A stretch of 64,000 nucleotides of DNA, taken from Calliopsis andreniformis. Taxonomy: Eukaryota > Arthropoda > Insecta > Hymenoptera > Andrenidae. Made by a program: the position numbers and the translations under genes. The stretch lies in assembly GCF_051401765.1 (NCBI RefSeq), contig NW_027480464.1:2542001-2606000 (forward strand), written 5' to 3'. This document shows, in pieces, positions 37,896 to 51,877 of this stretch; position 1 is the stretch's first letter, and each line of letters begins with the position of its first letter. The notes under the pieces are model-generated. The model did no database searches. It had not been told where the DNA came from and saw nothing but the letters and a program-made list of their open reading frames with translations.

Positions 37896-40042
37896 AACCC
37901 TCAATACTCAGTCCTCAATCCTCAATCCTCAATTCTCAATCGTCAATGCTCAATACTCAACCGTCAATCCTCAATCCCCAATCCTCAATCTTCAATCCTC
38001 AATCCTCAATCCTCAATCCTCCATCCTCAATACTCAGTCCTCAATCCTCAATCTTCAATCCTCAATACTCAATCTTCAATCCTCAATCGTCAATCCTCAA
38101 TCCTCAATCTTCAATCCTCAATACTGAATCTTCAATCCTCAATCCTCAATCCTCAATCCTCAATTCTCAATCCTCATTCTTCTATCCTCAACACCCAATC
38201 CTCAACCTTCAATCCTCAGTCTTCAATCTTCAATCCTCAATAGTCAACCTTCAATCCTCAATCCTCAATAATCAATCCTCAATCCACATTCTTCAATCCT
38301 CAACACCCAATCCTCAATCTTCAATCCTCAATCCTCAGTCCTCAATTCTCAATCCTCAATCCTCAATCCTCAGACCTCAAACATCAATACTCAACCCTCA
38401 GTCCTCGTCCTCAATCCACAACCCTCAATCCTCGATCCTCAATCTTCAATCATCAATATTCAATCTTCAATCCTCAATCCTCAATCCTCAATACTCAATC
38501 CACAATCCTCAATTCTCAATCGTCAATGCTCAATACTCAATCCTCAATCCTCAATACTCAGTCCTCAATCCTCAATCTTCAATCCTCAGTCCTCAAACCT
38601 CAATCCCGAATCCTCAATCCTGAATCCTCAATCTTCAGCCCTCGGTCCTCTACAATCAGTTGTCAATCCTCAATCCTCAATAGAATATCATCAATTCACA
38701 GTTTTCATTACTCAATACTCAATCTGCAATCTTCAAATCTCTATCCACAAACATCAATTCTCATCACTCAACCCTCAACACTCAGTCCCCAGTCCTCAAT
38801 GTTCAATCCTGAATCCTCAATCCTCAATCCACAATCCTCAACGTTCAATCCTCAATACTCAATCTTCAATGCTCATTCCTCAATCCTCAATCCTCAATCC
38901 TCAGTCCTCAATCTTCAATCCTCAATACTCAAACTACAATCCTCAATCCTCAGTCCTCACTCCTCAATCCTCATTCTTCAATCCTCAATACCGAATCCTC
39001 AATCTTCAATCCTCAATCCGCAACCCTCAATCCTCAATGCTCAATCTTCAATCATCAATATTCAATCTTCAAACCTCAATCCTCAATCCTCAATACTCAA
39101 TCCACAATCCACAATCCTCAATTCTCAATCGTCAATGCTCAATACTCGATCGTCAATCCTCAATCCCCAATCCTCAATCTTCAATCCTCAATCCTCAATC
39201 CTCAATCCTCCATCCTCAATACTCAGTCCTCAATCCTCAATCTTCAATCCTCAATACTCAATCTTCAATCCTCAATCGTCAATCCTCAATCCTCAATCTT
39301 CAATCCTCAATACTGAATCTTCAATCCTCAATCCTCAATCCTCAATCCTCAATTCTCAATCCTCATTCTTCTATCCTCAACACCCAATCCTCAACCTTCA
39401 ATCCTCAGTCTTCAATCTTCAATCCTCAATAGTCAACCTTCAATCCTCAATCCTCAATAATCAATCCTCAATCCACATTCTTCAATCCTCAACACACAAT
39501 CCTCAATCTTCAATCCTCAATCCTCAGTCCTCAATTCTCAATCCCCAATCCTCAATCCTCAGACCTCAAACATCAATACTCAACCCTCAGTCCTCGTCCT
39601 CAATCCACAACCCTCAATCCTCAATCCTCAATCTTCAATCCTCGATACTCAATCTCCAATCCTCAATCCTCAATCCTCGGTCATCAATCCTCAATCGTCA
39701 ATCTCCAATACTGAATACTCAATATTCAATCCTCAATCCTCAATCCTCAACCCTCAATCCTCAATCCTCAATCCTCAATCCTCAATCCTCAATCGTCAAT
39801 CCTCAATCCTCAATCTTCAATCCTCAATACTGAATCTTCAATCCTCAATCCTCAATCCCCAATCCTCAATCCTCAATCCTCATTCTTCTATCCTCAACAC
39901 CCTATCCTCAACCTTCAATCCTCAGTCTTCAATCTTCAATCCTCAATCCTCAATCCTCAATCCTCAATCCACATTCTTCAATCCTCAATACCCGATCCTC
40001 AATCTACAATACTCAATCCTCAATCCTCAATTCTCAATCCTC
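37896..40042 (+). repeat. 2147-bp tandem duplication, unit 1
   Basis: Repeated immediately at 40043-42189. 2147 bp equals 305 heptamers plus two hexamers, found near 38403 and 39597. I found four substitutions by eye: 38875 A/T, 39039 G/C, 39073 A/T and 39148 G/A (unit 1/unit 2). All lie within about 275 bp. Each unit has one B island. Confidence 0.93.
38650..38789 (+). repeat. Island, family B, CTATCCA subtype
   Basis: Only island in unit 1 of the 2147-bp tandem. Confidence 0.88.
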
Positions 40043-42189
40043 AACCCTCAATACTCAGTCCTCAATCCTCAATCCTCAATTCTCAATCGTCAATGCTCAA
40101 TACTCAACCGTCAATCCTCAATCCCCAATCCTCAATCTTCAATCCTCAATCCTCAATCCTCAATCCTCCATCCTCAATACTCAGTCCTCAATCCTCAATC
40201 TTCAATCCTCAATACTCAATCTTCAATCCTCAATCGTCAATCCTCAATCCTCAATCTTCAATCCTCAATACTGAATCTTCAATCCTCAATCCTCAATCCT
40301 CAATCCTCAATTCTCAATCCTCATTCTTCTATCCTCAACACCCAATCCTCAACCTTCAATCCTCAGTCTTCAATCTTCAATCCTCAATAGTCAACCTTCA
40401 ATCCTCAATCCTCAATAATCAATCCTCAATCCACATTCTTCAATCCTCAACACCCAATCCTCAATCTTCAATCCTCAATCCTCAGTCCTCAATTCTCAAT
40501 CCTCAATCCTCAATCCTCAGACCTCAAACATCAATACTCAACCCTCAGTCCTCGTCCTCAATCCACAACCCTCAATCCTCGATCCTCAATCTTCAATCAT
40601 CAATATTCAATCTTCAATCCTCAATCCTCAATCCTCAATACTCAATCCACAATCCTCAATTCTCAATCGTCAATGCTCAATACTCAATCCTCAATCCTCA
40701 ATACTCAGTCCTCAATCCTCAATCTTCAATCCTCAGTCCTCAAACCTCAATCCCGAATCCTCAATCCTGAATCCTCAATCTTCAGCCCTCGGTCCTCTAC
40801 AATCAGTTGTCAATCCTCAATCCTCAATAGAATATCATCAATTCACAGTTTTCATTACTCAATACTCAATCTGCAATCTTCAAATCTCTATCCACAAACA
40901 TCAATTCTCATCACTCAACCCTCAACACTCAGTCCCCAGTCCTCAATGTTCAATCCTGAATCCTCAATCCTCAATCCACAATCCTCAACGTTCAATCCTC
41001 AATACTCAATCTTCAATGCTCTTTCCTCAATCCTCAATCCTCAATCCTCAGTCCTCAATCTTCAATCCTCAATACTCAAACTACAATCCTCAATCCTCAG
41101 TCCTCACTCCTCAATCCTCATTCTTCAATCCTCAATACCGAATCCTCAATCTTCAATCCTCAATCCGCAACCCTCAATCCTCAATCCTCAATCTTCAATC
41201 ATCAATATTCAATCTTCAATCCTCAATCCTCAATCCTCAATACTCAATCCACAATCCACAATCCTCAATTCTCAATCGTCAATGCTCAATACTCAATCGT
41301 CAATCCTCAATCCCCAATCCTCAATCTTCAATCCTCAATCCTCAATCCTCAATCCTCCATCCTCAATACTCAGTCCTCAATCCTCAATCTTCAATCCTCA
41401 ATACTCAATCTTCAATCCTCAATCGTCAATCCTCAATCCTCAATCTTCAATCCTCAATACTGAATCTTCAATCCTCAATCCTCAATCCTCAATCCTCAAT
41501 TCTCAATCCTCATTCTTCTATCCTCAACACCCAATCCTCAACCTTCAATCCTCAGTCTTCAATCTTCAATCCTCAATAGTCAACCTTCAATCCTCAATCC
41601 TCAATAATCAATCCTCAATCCACATTCTTCAATCCTCAACACACAATCCTCAATCTTCAATCCTCAATCCTCAGTCCTCAATTCTCAATCCCCAATCCTC
41701 AATCCTCAGACCTCAAACATCAATACTCAACCCTCAGTCCTCGTCCTCAATCCACAACCCTCAATCCTCAATCCTCAATCTTCAATCCTCGATACTCAAT
41801 CTCCAATCCTCAATCCTCAATCCTCGGTCATCAATCCTCAATCGTCAATCTCCAATACTGAATACTCAATATTCAATCCTCAATCCTCAATCCTCAACCC
41901 TCAATCCTCAATCCTCAATCCTCAATCCTCAATCCTCAATCGTCAATCCTCAATCCTCAATCTTCAATCCTCAATACTGAATCTTCAATCCTCAATCCTC
42001 AATCCCCAATCCTCAATCCTCAATCCTCATTCTTCTATCCTCAACACCCTATCCTCAACCTTCAATCCTCAGTCTTCAATCTTCAATCCTCAATCCTCAA
42101 TCCTCAATCCTCAATCCACATTCTTCAATCCTCAATACCCGATCCTCAATCTACAATACTCAATCCTCAATCCTCAATTCTCAATCCTC
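40043..42189 (+). repeat. 2147-bp tandem duplication, unit 2
   Basis: Abuts unit 1 exactly: the CAACCCT CAATACT phrase opening this unit also opens unit 1 at 37898. At the right end the array continues with CAATCCT CAGTCCT instead. Confidence 0.93.
40797..40936 (+). repeat. Island, family B, CTATCCA subtype
   Basis: Only island in unit 2 of the 2147-bp tandem. I saw no difference from its 38650 twin. Confidence 0.88.
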
Positions 42190-42418
42190 AATCCTCAGTC
42201 CTCAGTCCTCAAACCTCAAACCTCAATCCTCAACCCTCAGCCCTCATCCTCAATCCTCAATCCTCAATCCTCAATCCTCAATCTTCAATCCTCAATACTC
42301 AATCTTCAATCCTCAATCCTCAATCCTCAATCATCAATCCTCAATCCTCAATCCTCAGTCCTCAGACCTCAATCCTGAATCCTCAAACCTGAATCCTCTG
42401 TCTTCAGACCTCAGTCCT

Positions 42419-42558
42419 CAACAATAAGTTGTCAGTCCTCAATCCTCAATAGAATATCCTCAATTCACAGGTTTCAATACTCAATACTCAACCTGAAATC
42501 TTCAAATCTCTATCCACAATCATCAATTCTCATCACACAACCCTCAACACTCAGTCCC
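42419..42558 (+). repeat. Island, family A
   Basis: Private AAGTTGT in unit 2, with CAGTCCT (3) and CATCACA (17) as in the CAACAAC subtype. Confidence 0.86.
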
Positions 42559-42970
42559 CAATCCTCAATCTTCAATCCTCTATCCTCAATCCTCAACCCT
42601 CAATCGCCAATCTCCAATCCTGAATACTCAATCTTCAATCCTCAATCCTCAATCCCCAATCCTCAATCCTCAATCCTCATTCTTCAATCCTCAATACCCA
42701 ATCCTCAATCTTCAATCCTCAATCCTCAATCCTCAATCCTCAACCCTCAATCCTCAACGTTCAATCCTCGTTACCCAATCCTCAGTCTTCCACCCTCAAT
42801 CCTCAATACTCAATCCTCAATCCTCAATACTCAGTCCTCAATCCTCAATCTTCAATCCTCAATACTCAACCTTCAATCCTCAATCCTCAATCCTTAATCC
42901 ACAATCTTCAATCCTCAATACTGGATCTTCAATCCTCAATCCTCATTCTTCAACCCTCAGCACCCAATCC

Positions 42971-44471
42971 TCAATCTTCAATCCTCAATGTTCAATCCGC
43001 AATACCCAATCCTCAATCTTCAATCCTCAACCCTCAATCCTCAATCCTCAATCCGCAATCCTCAATCCTCAATCTTCAATCGTCAATACTCAATCTTCAA
43101 TCCTCAATCCTCAATCCTCAATCCTCACTCCACATTCCTCAATCCTCAACACCCAATCCTCAATCTTCAATCCTCAATCCTCAGTCCTCAATTCTCAATC
43201 CTCAATACTCAATCCTCAATCCTCAGACCTCAAACATCAATACTCAACCCTCAGTCCTCGTCCTCAATCCACAACCCTCAATCCTCAACACCCAATCCTC
43301 AATCTTCAATCCTCAATCCTCAGTCCTCAATTCTCGATCCTCAATACTCAATCCACAGTCCTCAATGTTCAATCCTCAATACCCTAACCTCAATCTTCAA
43401 TCCTCAATCCTCAATCCTCAATCATCAATCCTCAATCCTCAATCGTCAGTCCTCAAACCTCAATCCTGAATTCTCAAACCTGAATCCTCTGTCTTCAGAC
43501 CGCAGTCCTCAACAACCAGTTGTCAGTCCTCAATCCTCAATAGAATATCCTCAATTCACAGGTTTCAATACTCAATACTCAACCTGAAATCTTCAAATCT
43601 CTATCCACAATCATCAATTCTCATCACACAACCATCAGCACTCAGTCCCCAATCCTCAATCTTCAATCCTCTATCCTCAATCCTCAACCCTCAATCGCCA
43701 ATCTCCAATCCTGAATACTCAATCTTCAATCCTCAATCCTCAATCCCCAATCCTCAATCCTCAATCCTCATTCTTCAATCCTCAATACCCAATCCTCAAT
43801 CTTCAATCCTCAATCCTCAATCCTCAATTCTCGACCCTCAATTCTCAGTCCTCAGACCTCAAACCTCAATCCTCAAACCTCAGCCCTCATACTCAATCCT
43901 CAATCCCCAACCCTCAATCTTCAATCCTCAGTCCTCAATCCTCAATCCTCAATCCTCAATCTTCAATCCTCAATACTCAATCTTCAATCCTCAATCCTCA
44001 ATCCTCAATCCTCAATCCTCAATCCTCAATCCTCAATCTTCAATCCTCAATACTCAAACTGCAATCCTCAATCCTCAGTCCTCACTCCTCAATTCTCATT
44101 CTTCAATCCTCAATACCGGATCCTCAATCTTCAATCCTCAATCCGCAATCCTCAATTCTCAATCCACAATCCTCAATCCTCAGACTTCAAACTCCAATAC
44201 TCAACCCTGAGTCCTCGTCCTCAATCCGCAACCCTCAATCCTCAATCCTCAATCTTCAATCATCAATATTCAATCTTCAATCCTCAATCCTCAATCCTCA
44301 ATACTCAATCCACAATCCTCAATTCTCAATCGTCAATGCTCAATACTCAATCGTCAATCCTCAATTCCCAATCCTCAATCTTCAATCCTCAATCCTCAAT
44401 CCTCAATCCTCCATCCTCAATACTCAGTCCTCAATCCTCAATCTTCAATCCTCAATACTCAATCTTCAATC
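42971..44471 (+). repeat. Duplicated segment, partners 33530-35030 and 60025-61765
   Basis: Overlaps the left end of the 6.5-kb unit. The stretch 43223-44963 matches 60025-61765 at a constant shift of 16802 bp. The same neighbourhood therefore occurs four times in the window (about 33.5, 43, 49.5 and 60 kb). Confidence 0.8.
43510..43649 (+). repeat. Island, family A, CAACAAC subtype
   Basis: Distinguished from 34069 by CAACCAT (18) and CAGCACT (19). Confidence 0.87.
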
Positions 44472-45046
44472 CTCAATCGTCAATCCTCAATCCTCAATCT
44501 TCAATCCTCAATACTGAATCTTCAATCCTCAATCCTCAATCCTCAATCCTCAATCCTCAATCCTCATTCTTCTATCCTCAACACCCAATCCTCAACCTTC
44601 AATCCTCAGCCTTCAATCTTCAATCCTCAATAGTCAACCTTCAATCCTCAATCCTCAATAATCAATCCTCAATCCACATTCTTCAATCCTCAACACCCAA
44701 TCCTCAATCTTCAATCCTCAATCCTCAGTCCTCAATTCTCAATCCTCAATCCTCAATCCTCAGACCTCAAACATCAATTCTCAACCCTCAGTCCTCGTCC
44801 TCAATCCACAACCCTCAATCCTCGATCCTCAATCTTCAATCATCAATATTCAATCTTCAATCCTCAATCCTCAATCCTCAATACTCAATCCACAATCCTC
44901 AATTCTTAATCGTCAATGCTCAATACTCAATCCTCAATCCTCAATACTCAGTCCTCAATCCTCAATCCTCAATCTTCAATCCTCAGTCCTCAAACCTCAA
45001 TCCCGAATCCTCAATCCTGAATCCTCAATCTTCAGCCCTCGGTCCT

Positions 45047-45186
45047 CTACAATCAGTTGTCAATCCTCAATCCTCAATAGAATATCATCAATTCACAGTT
45101 TTCATTACTCAATACTCAATCTGCAATCTTCAAATCTCTATCCACAAACATCAATTCTCATCACTCAACCCTCAACACTCAGTCCC
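45047..45186 (+). repeat. Island, family B, CTATCCA subtype
   Basis: Lies inside the 448-bp stretch that is missing from copy 2 of the 6.5-kb unit, so it has no counterpart near 51 kb. Confidence 0.88.
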
Positions 45187-45857
45187 CAGTCCTCAATATT
45201 CAAGCCTGAATCCTCAATCCTCAATCCACAATCCTCAACGTTCAATCCTCAATACTCAATCTTCGATGCTCATTCCTCAATCCTCAATCCACAATCCTCA
45301 ATCCTCATTCTTCAATCCTCAATACCCAATCCTCAATCTTCAATCCTCAATCCTCAGTCCTCCATTCTCAATCCTCAATCCTCAATCCTCAATCCTCAAT
45401 CCTCAATCCTCAATCTTCAATCCTCAATACTCAATCTTCAATCCTCAACCCTCAATCCTCAATCCTCACTCCACATTCTTCAATCCTCAACACCCTATCC
45501 TCAATCTTCAATCCTCAATCCTCAGTCCTCAATTCTCAATCCTCAATCCTCAATCCTCAATCCTCAGACCTCAAACATCAATACTCAGCCCTCAGTCCTC
45601 GTCCTCAATCCACAACCCTCAATCCTCAACACCCAATCCTCAATCTTCAATCCTCAATCCTCAGTCCTCAATTCTCGATCCTCAATACTCAATCCACAGT
45701 CCTCAATGTTCAATCCTAATTACCCAAACCTCAATCTTCAATCCTCAATCCTCAATCCTCAATCCTCAATCCTCAATCCTCAATCCTCAATCCTCAGTCC
45801 TCAAACCTGAATCCTGAATCCTCAAACCTGAATCCTCAGTCTTCAGACCTCAGTCCT

Positions 45858-45997
45858 CAACAATCAGTTGTCAGTCCTCAATCCTCAATAGAATATCCTC
45901 AATTCACAGGTTTCAATACTCAATACTCAACCTGAAATCTTCAAATCTCTATCCACAATCATCAATTCTCATCACTCAACCCACAACACTCAGTCCC
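45858..45997 (+). repeat. Island, family A
   Basis: CAGTCCT (3), CAACCCA (18). Counterpart of 36466 and 51738. Confidence 0.87.
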
Positions 45998-48712
45998 CAA
46001 TCCTCAATCTTCAATCCTCTATCGTCAATCCTCAACCCTCAATCGCCAATCTCCAATCCTGAATACTCAATCTTCAATCCTCAATCCTCAATCCCCAATC
46101 CTCAATCCTCAATCCTCATTCTTCAATCCTCAATACCCAATCCTCAATCTTCAATCCTCAATCCTCAATCCTCAATTCTCGACCCTCAATTCTCAGTCCT
46201 CGGACCTCAAACCTCAATCCTCAAACCTCAGCCGTCATCCTCAATCCTAAATCCTCAATCCTCAATCCTCAATCTTCAACCCTCAATCCTCAGTCCTCAA
46301 TCCTCAATCCTCAATCCTCAAACCTCAATCCTCAACCGTCAGTCCTCGTCCTCAAACCTCAACCCCCAATCCTCAATCCTCAATCTTCAATCATCAATAC
46401 TCTATCTTCAATCCTCAATCCGCAATCCTCAATCCTCAATCCTCAATCCTTAATCCTCAATCTTCAATCCTCAATAATTAATCTCCAATCCTAGATCCTC
46501 AATCCCCAATCTTCAATCCTTAATCCTGTATCACCAATCCTCAATCCCGAGTCCTCAATCTTCAATCCACAATGCTCAATCCTCAATCCTCAATCCTCAT
46601 TTCTCAATCCTCAATCCTCAATCCTCAAACCTCAATCCTCACCGTCAGTCCTCGCCCTCAATCCTCAACCCTCAATCCTCAATCCTCAATCTTCAATCCT
46701 CAATACTCAATATTCAATCCTCAACCCTCAATCCTCAATCCTCAATCCTCAATCTTCAATCCTCAATCCTCAATCCTCAAGCCTCAATCCACATTCTTCA
46801 ATCCTCAATACCCGATCCTCAATCTACAATACTCAATCCTCAATCCTCAATCCTCAATTCTCAATCCTCAATCCTCAGTCCTCAGTCCTCAAACCTCAAA
46901 CCTCAATCCTCAACCCTCAGCCCGCATCCTCAATCCTCAATCCTCAATCCTCAATCCTCAATCTTCAATCCTCAATACTCAATATTCAATAATCAATCCT
47001 CAATCCTCAATCCTCAATCCTCAATCCTCAATCCTCAATCTTCAATCCTCAATACTCAAACTGCAATCCTCAATCCTCAGTTCTCTATCCTCAATCCTCA
47101 GTCCTCAGTCCTCAAAACCCTACCCTCAACCCTCAGCCCTCGTCCTCAATCCTCAATCCTCAATCCTCAATCCTCAATACTCAATCTTCAATCCTCAATA
47201 CTCAATCTTCAATAATCAATCCTCAATTCTCAATCCTCAATCATCAATCATCAATCCTCAATCCTCAGTCCTCAATCCTCAATCCTCAATCCTCAATCCT
47301 CAATCTTCATTCCTCAATACTCAATCTACAATCCTCAATCCTCAATCTACAATCCTCAATCCTCAATCCTCAATGTTCAATCCGCAATACCCAATTCTCA
47401 ATCTTCAATCCTCAATCCTCAATCCTCAATCCTCAAACCTCAATCCTCAACCCTCAATCCTCAAACCTCAATCCTCAATCGTCAGCCCTCGTCCTCAATC
47501 ATCAACACTCAATCCTCAATCCTCAATCTTCAATCATCAATACTCAATCTTCAATCCTCAATCCTCAATCTACAATCCTCAATCCTCAATTCTCAGTCCT
47601 CAATACTCAATCCTCAATCGTCAATCCTCAATACCCAATCCTCAATCTTCAATCCTCAATCCTCAATCCTCAATCCTCAATCCTCAATCTTCATTCCTCA
47701 ATACTCAATCTACAATCCTCAATCCTCAATCCTCGATCCTCAATGCTCAATCCTCAATCCTCAATCCTCAACGCTCAATCTTCAATCCTCGATACTCAAT
47801 CTGCAATCCTCAATCTTCAATCCTCAATCCTCAATCCTCATTCTTCAATCCTCAATGCCCAGGCCTCAATCTTCAATCCTCAATCCTCAATCCTCAATTC
47901 TCAATCCTCAATCATCAATCATCAATCCTCAATCCTCAGTCCTCAATCCTCAATCCTCAATCCTCAATCCTCAATGTTCAATCCGCAATACCCAATTCTC
48001 AATCTTCAATCCTCAATCCTCAATCTGCAATCCTCAGTCCTCAGTTCTCTATCCTCAATCCTCAGTCCTCAGTCCTCAAAACCCTACCCTCAACCCTCAG
48101 CCCTCGTCCTCAATCCTCAATCCTCAATCCTCAATCCTCAATACTCAATCTTCAATCCTCAATACTCAATCTTCAATAATCAATCCTCTATTCTCAATCC
48201 TCAATACTCAATACTCAATCGTCAATCCTCAATCCCCAATCCTCGATCTTCAATCCTCAAACCTCAATCCTCAATCCTCAATCCTCAATCTTCAATCCTC
48301 AATACTCAATCTGCAATCCTCAATCCTCAGTCCGCAATCCTCAATCCTCGATACTCAATCCTCAATCTTCAATCCTCAATACTCAGTCTTCAATCCTCGA
48401 TCCTCAATACTCAATCCTCAATCCTCGTTCTTCATTCCTCAGTACCCAATCCTCAATCTTCAATCCTCAATCCTCAATCCTCAATTCTCAATCCTCAATC
48501 CTCAATCATCAATCCTCAATCCTCAGTCCTCAATCCTCAATCCTCAATCCTCAATCCTCAATGTTCAATCCGCAATACCCAATTCTCAATCTTCAATCCT
48601 CAATCCTCAATCCTCAATCCTCAAACCTCAATCCTCAACCCTCAATCCTCAGTCCTCGAACCTCAAACCTGTATCCTCAATCCTGAATCCTCAATCTTCA
48701 GACCTCAGTCCT

Positions 48713-48852
48713 CAACAATCAGTTGTCAATTATCAATCCTCAATAGAATATCATCAATTCACAGTTTTCAATACTCAATACTCAATCTGCAATTTTCAAA
48801 TCTTTATTCACAAACATCAATTCTCATCATTCAACACTCAACACTCAGTCCC
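48713..48852 (+). repeat. Island, family C
   Basis: C island of copy 1 of the 6.5-kb unit, followed by CAATCGC CAGGCTT near 48975. Confidence 0.88.
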
Positions 48853-49983
48853 CAATCCTCAATCTTCAATACTCAATCCTCAATCCTCAATCCTCGATCC
48901 TCAATCTTCAATCCTCAATACTCAATCTTCAATCCTCCATCCTCAATCGTCAATCCTCAACACTCAATCCTCAATCGCCAGGCTTCAGTCCTCAATACTC
49001 AATCTTGAATCCTAAATCCTCAATCCTCAATCCTCATTCCTCAATCCTCATTCTTCAATCCTCAACACCCAATCCTCAATCTTCAATCCTCAATCCTCAA
49101 TCCTCAATCCTCAACTCTCAATCCTCAATCCTCATTCCTCAGTCCACAGTCCTCAATCCTCAACCCTCAGCCCTCATCCTCAATCCTCAATCCTCAATCT
49201 TCAATCCTCAATCCTCAGTCCTCAGTTCTCAATCCTCAATCCTCAGTCCTCAGTCCTCAAACCCCTACCCTCAACCCTCAGCCCTCATCCTCAATCCTCA
49301 ATCCTCAATCCTCAATCCTCAATACTCAATCTTCAATCCTCAATACTCAAACTTCAATAATCAATCCTCAATTCTCAATCCTCAATACTCAATACTCAAT
49401 CGTCAATCCTCAATCCTCAATCCTTAATCCTCAACCATCAATCCTCAGACCTCAAACCTCCACCCCGAATCCTCAATCCTGAATCCTCAATCTTCAATCC
49501 TCAACCCTCAATCCTCAATCCTCAATCCGCAATCCTCAATCCTCAATCTTCAATCGTCAATACTCAATCTTCAATCCTCAATCCTCAATCCTCAATCCTC
49601 ACTCCACATTCCTCAATCCTCAACACCCAATCCTCAATCTTCAATCCTCAATCCTCAGTCCTCAATTCTCAATCCTCAATACTCAATCCTCAATCCTCAG
49701 ACCTCAAACATCAATACTCAACCCTCAGTCCTCGTCCTCAATCCACAACCCTCAATCCTCAACACCCAATCCTCAATCTTCAATCCTCAATCCTCAGTCC
49801 TCAATTCTCGATCCTCAATACTCAATCCACAGTCCTCAATGTTCAATCCTCAATACCCTAACCTCAATCTTCAATCCTCAATCCTCAATCCTCAATCATC
49901 AATCCTCAATCCTCAATCGTCAGTCCTCAAACCTCAATCCTGAATTCTCAAACCTGAATCCTCTGTCTTCAGACCGCAGTCCT

Positions 49984-50123
49984 CAACAACCAGTTGTCAG
50001 TCCTCAATCCTCAATAGAATATCCTCAATTCACAGGTTTCAATACTCAATACTCAACCTGAAATCTTCAAATCTCTATCCACAATCATCAATTCTCATCA
50101 CACAACCATCAGCACTCAGTCCC
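49984..50123 (+). repeat. Island, family A, CAACAAC subtype
   Basis: Counterpart of 43510 with the same CAACCAT and CAGCACT variants. Confidence 0.87.
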
Positions 50124-51737
50124 CAATCCTCAATCTTCAATCCTCTATCCTCAATCCTCAACCCTCAATCGCCAATCTCCAATCCTGAATACTCAATCTT
50201 CAATCCTCAATCCTCAATCCCCAATCCTCAATCCTCAATCCTCATTCTTCAATCCTCAATACCCAATCCTCAATCTTCAATCCTCAATCCTCAATCCTCA
50301 ATTCTCGACCCTCAATTCTCAGTCCTCAGACCTCAAACCTCAATCCTCAAACCTCAGCCCTCATACTCAATCCTCAATCCCCAACCCTCAATCTTCAATC
50401 CTCAGTCCTCAATCCTCAATCCTCAATCCTCAATCTTCAATCCTCAATACTCAATCTTCAATCCTCAATCCTCAATCCTCAATCCTCAATCCTCAATCCT
50501 CAATCCTCAATCTTCAATCCTCAATACTCAAACTGCAATCCTCAATCCTCAGTCCTCACTCCTCAATTCTCATTCTTCAATCCTCAATACCGGATCCTCA
50601 ATCTTCAATCCTCAATCCGCAATCCTCAATTCTCAATCCACAATCCTCAATCCTCAGACTTCAAACTCCAATACTCAACCCTGAGTCCTCGTCCTCAATC
50701 CGCAACCCTCAATCCTCAATCCTCAATCTTCAATCATCAATATTCAATCTTCAATCCTCAATCCTCAATCCTCAATACTCAATCCACAATCCTCAATTCT
50801 CAATCGTCAATGCTCAATACTCAATCGTCAATCCTCAATTCCCAATCCTCAATCTTCAATCCTCAATCCTCAATCCTCAATCCTCCATCCTCAATACTCA
50901 GTCCTCAATCCTCAATCTTCAATCCTCAATACTCAATCTTCAATCCTCAATCGTCAATCCTCAATCCTCAATCTTCAATCCTCAATACTGAATCTTCAAT
51001 CCTCAATCCTCAATCCTCAATCCTCAATCCTCAATCCTCATTCTTCTATCCTCAACACCCAATCCTCAACCTTCAATCCTCAGCCTTCAATCTTCAATCC
51101 TCAATAGTCAACCTTCAATCCTCAATCCTCAATAATCAATCCTCAATCCACATTCTTCAATCCTCAACACCCAATCCTCAATCTTCAATCCTCAATCCTC
51201 AGTCCTCAATACTCAATCCACAATCCTCAATTCTTAATCGTCAATGCTCAATACTCAATCCTCAATCCTCAATACTCAGTCCTCAATCCTCAATCTTCAA
51301 TCCTCAATACTCAATCTTCAATCCTCAATCCTCAATCCTCAATCCTCACTCCACATTCTTCAATCCTCAACACCCTATCCTCAATCTTCAATCCTCAATC
51401 CTCAGTCCTCAATTCTCAATCCTCAATCCTCAATCCTCAATCCTCAGACCTCAAACATCAATACTCAGCCCTCAGTCCTCGTCCTCAATCCACAACCCTC
51501 AATCCTCAACACCCAATCCTCAATCTTCAATCCTCAATCCTCAGTCCTCAATTCTCGATCCTCAATACTCAATCCACAGTCCTCAATGTTCAATCCTAAT
51601 TACCCAAACCTCAATCTTCAATCCTCAATCCTCAATCCTCAATCCTCAATCCTCAATCCTCAATCCTCAATCCTCAGTCCTCAAACCTGAATCCTGAATC
51701 CTCAAACCTGAATCCTCAGTCTTCAGACCTCAGTCCT

Positions 51738-51877
51738 CAACAATCAGTTGTCAGTCCTCAATCCTCAATAGAATATCCTCAATTCACAGGTTTCAATACT
51801 CAATACTCAACCTGAAATCTTCAAATCTCTATCCACAATCATCAATTCTCATCACTCAACCCACAACACTCAGTCCC
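51738..51877 (+). repeat. Island, family A
   Basis: Counterpart of 45858 at a shift of 5880 bp. Confidence 0.87.

Larger units (their letters stand above)
43016..49489 (+). repeat. 6474-bp higher-order unit, copy 1
   Basis: The longest higher-order unit in the window and the fullest copy. It holds islands A (43510), B (45047), A (45858) and C (48713). Copy 2 starts directly at 49490. Relative to copy 2 it has an extra 146 bp (about 44739-44884) and 448 bp (about 44973-45420). Confidence 0.88.
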
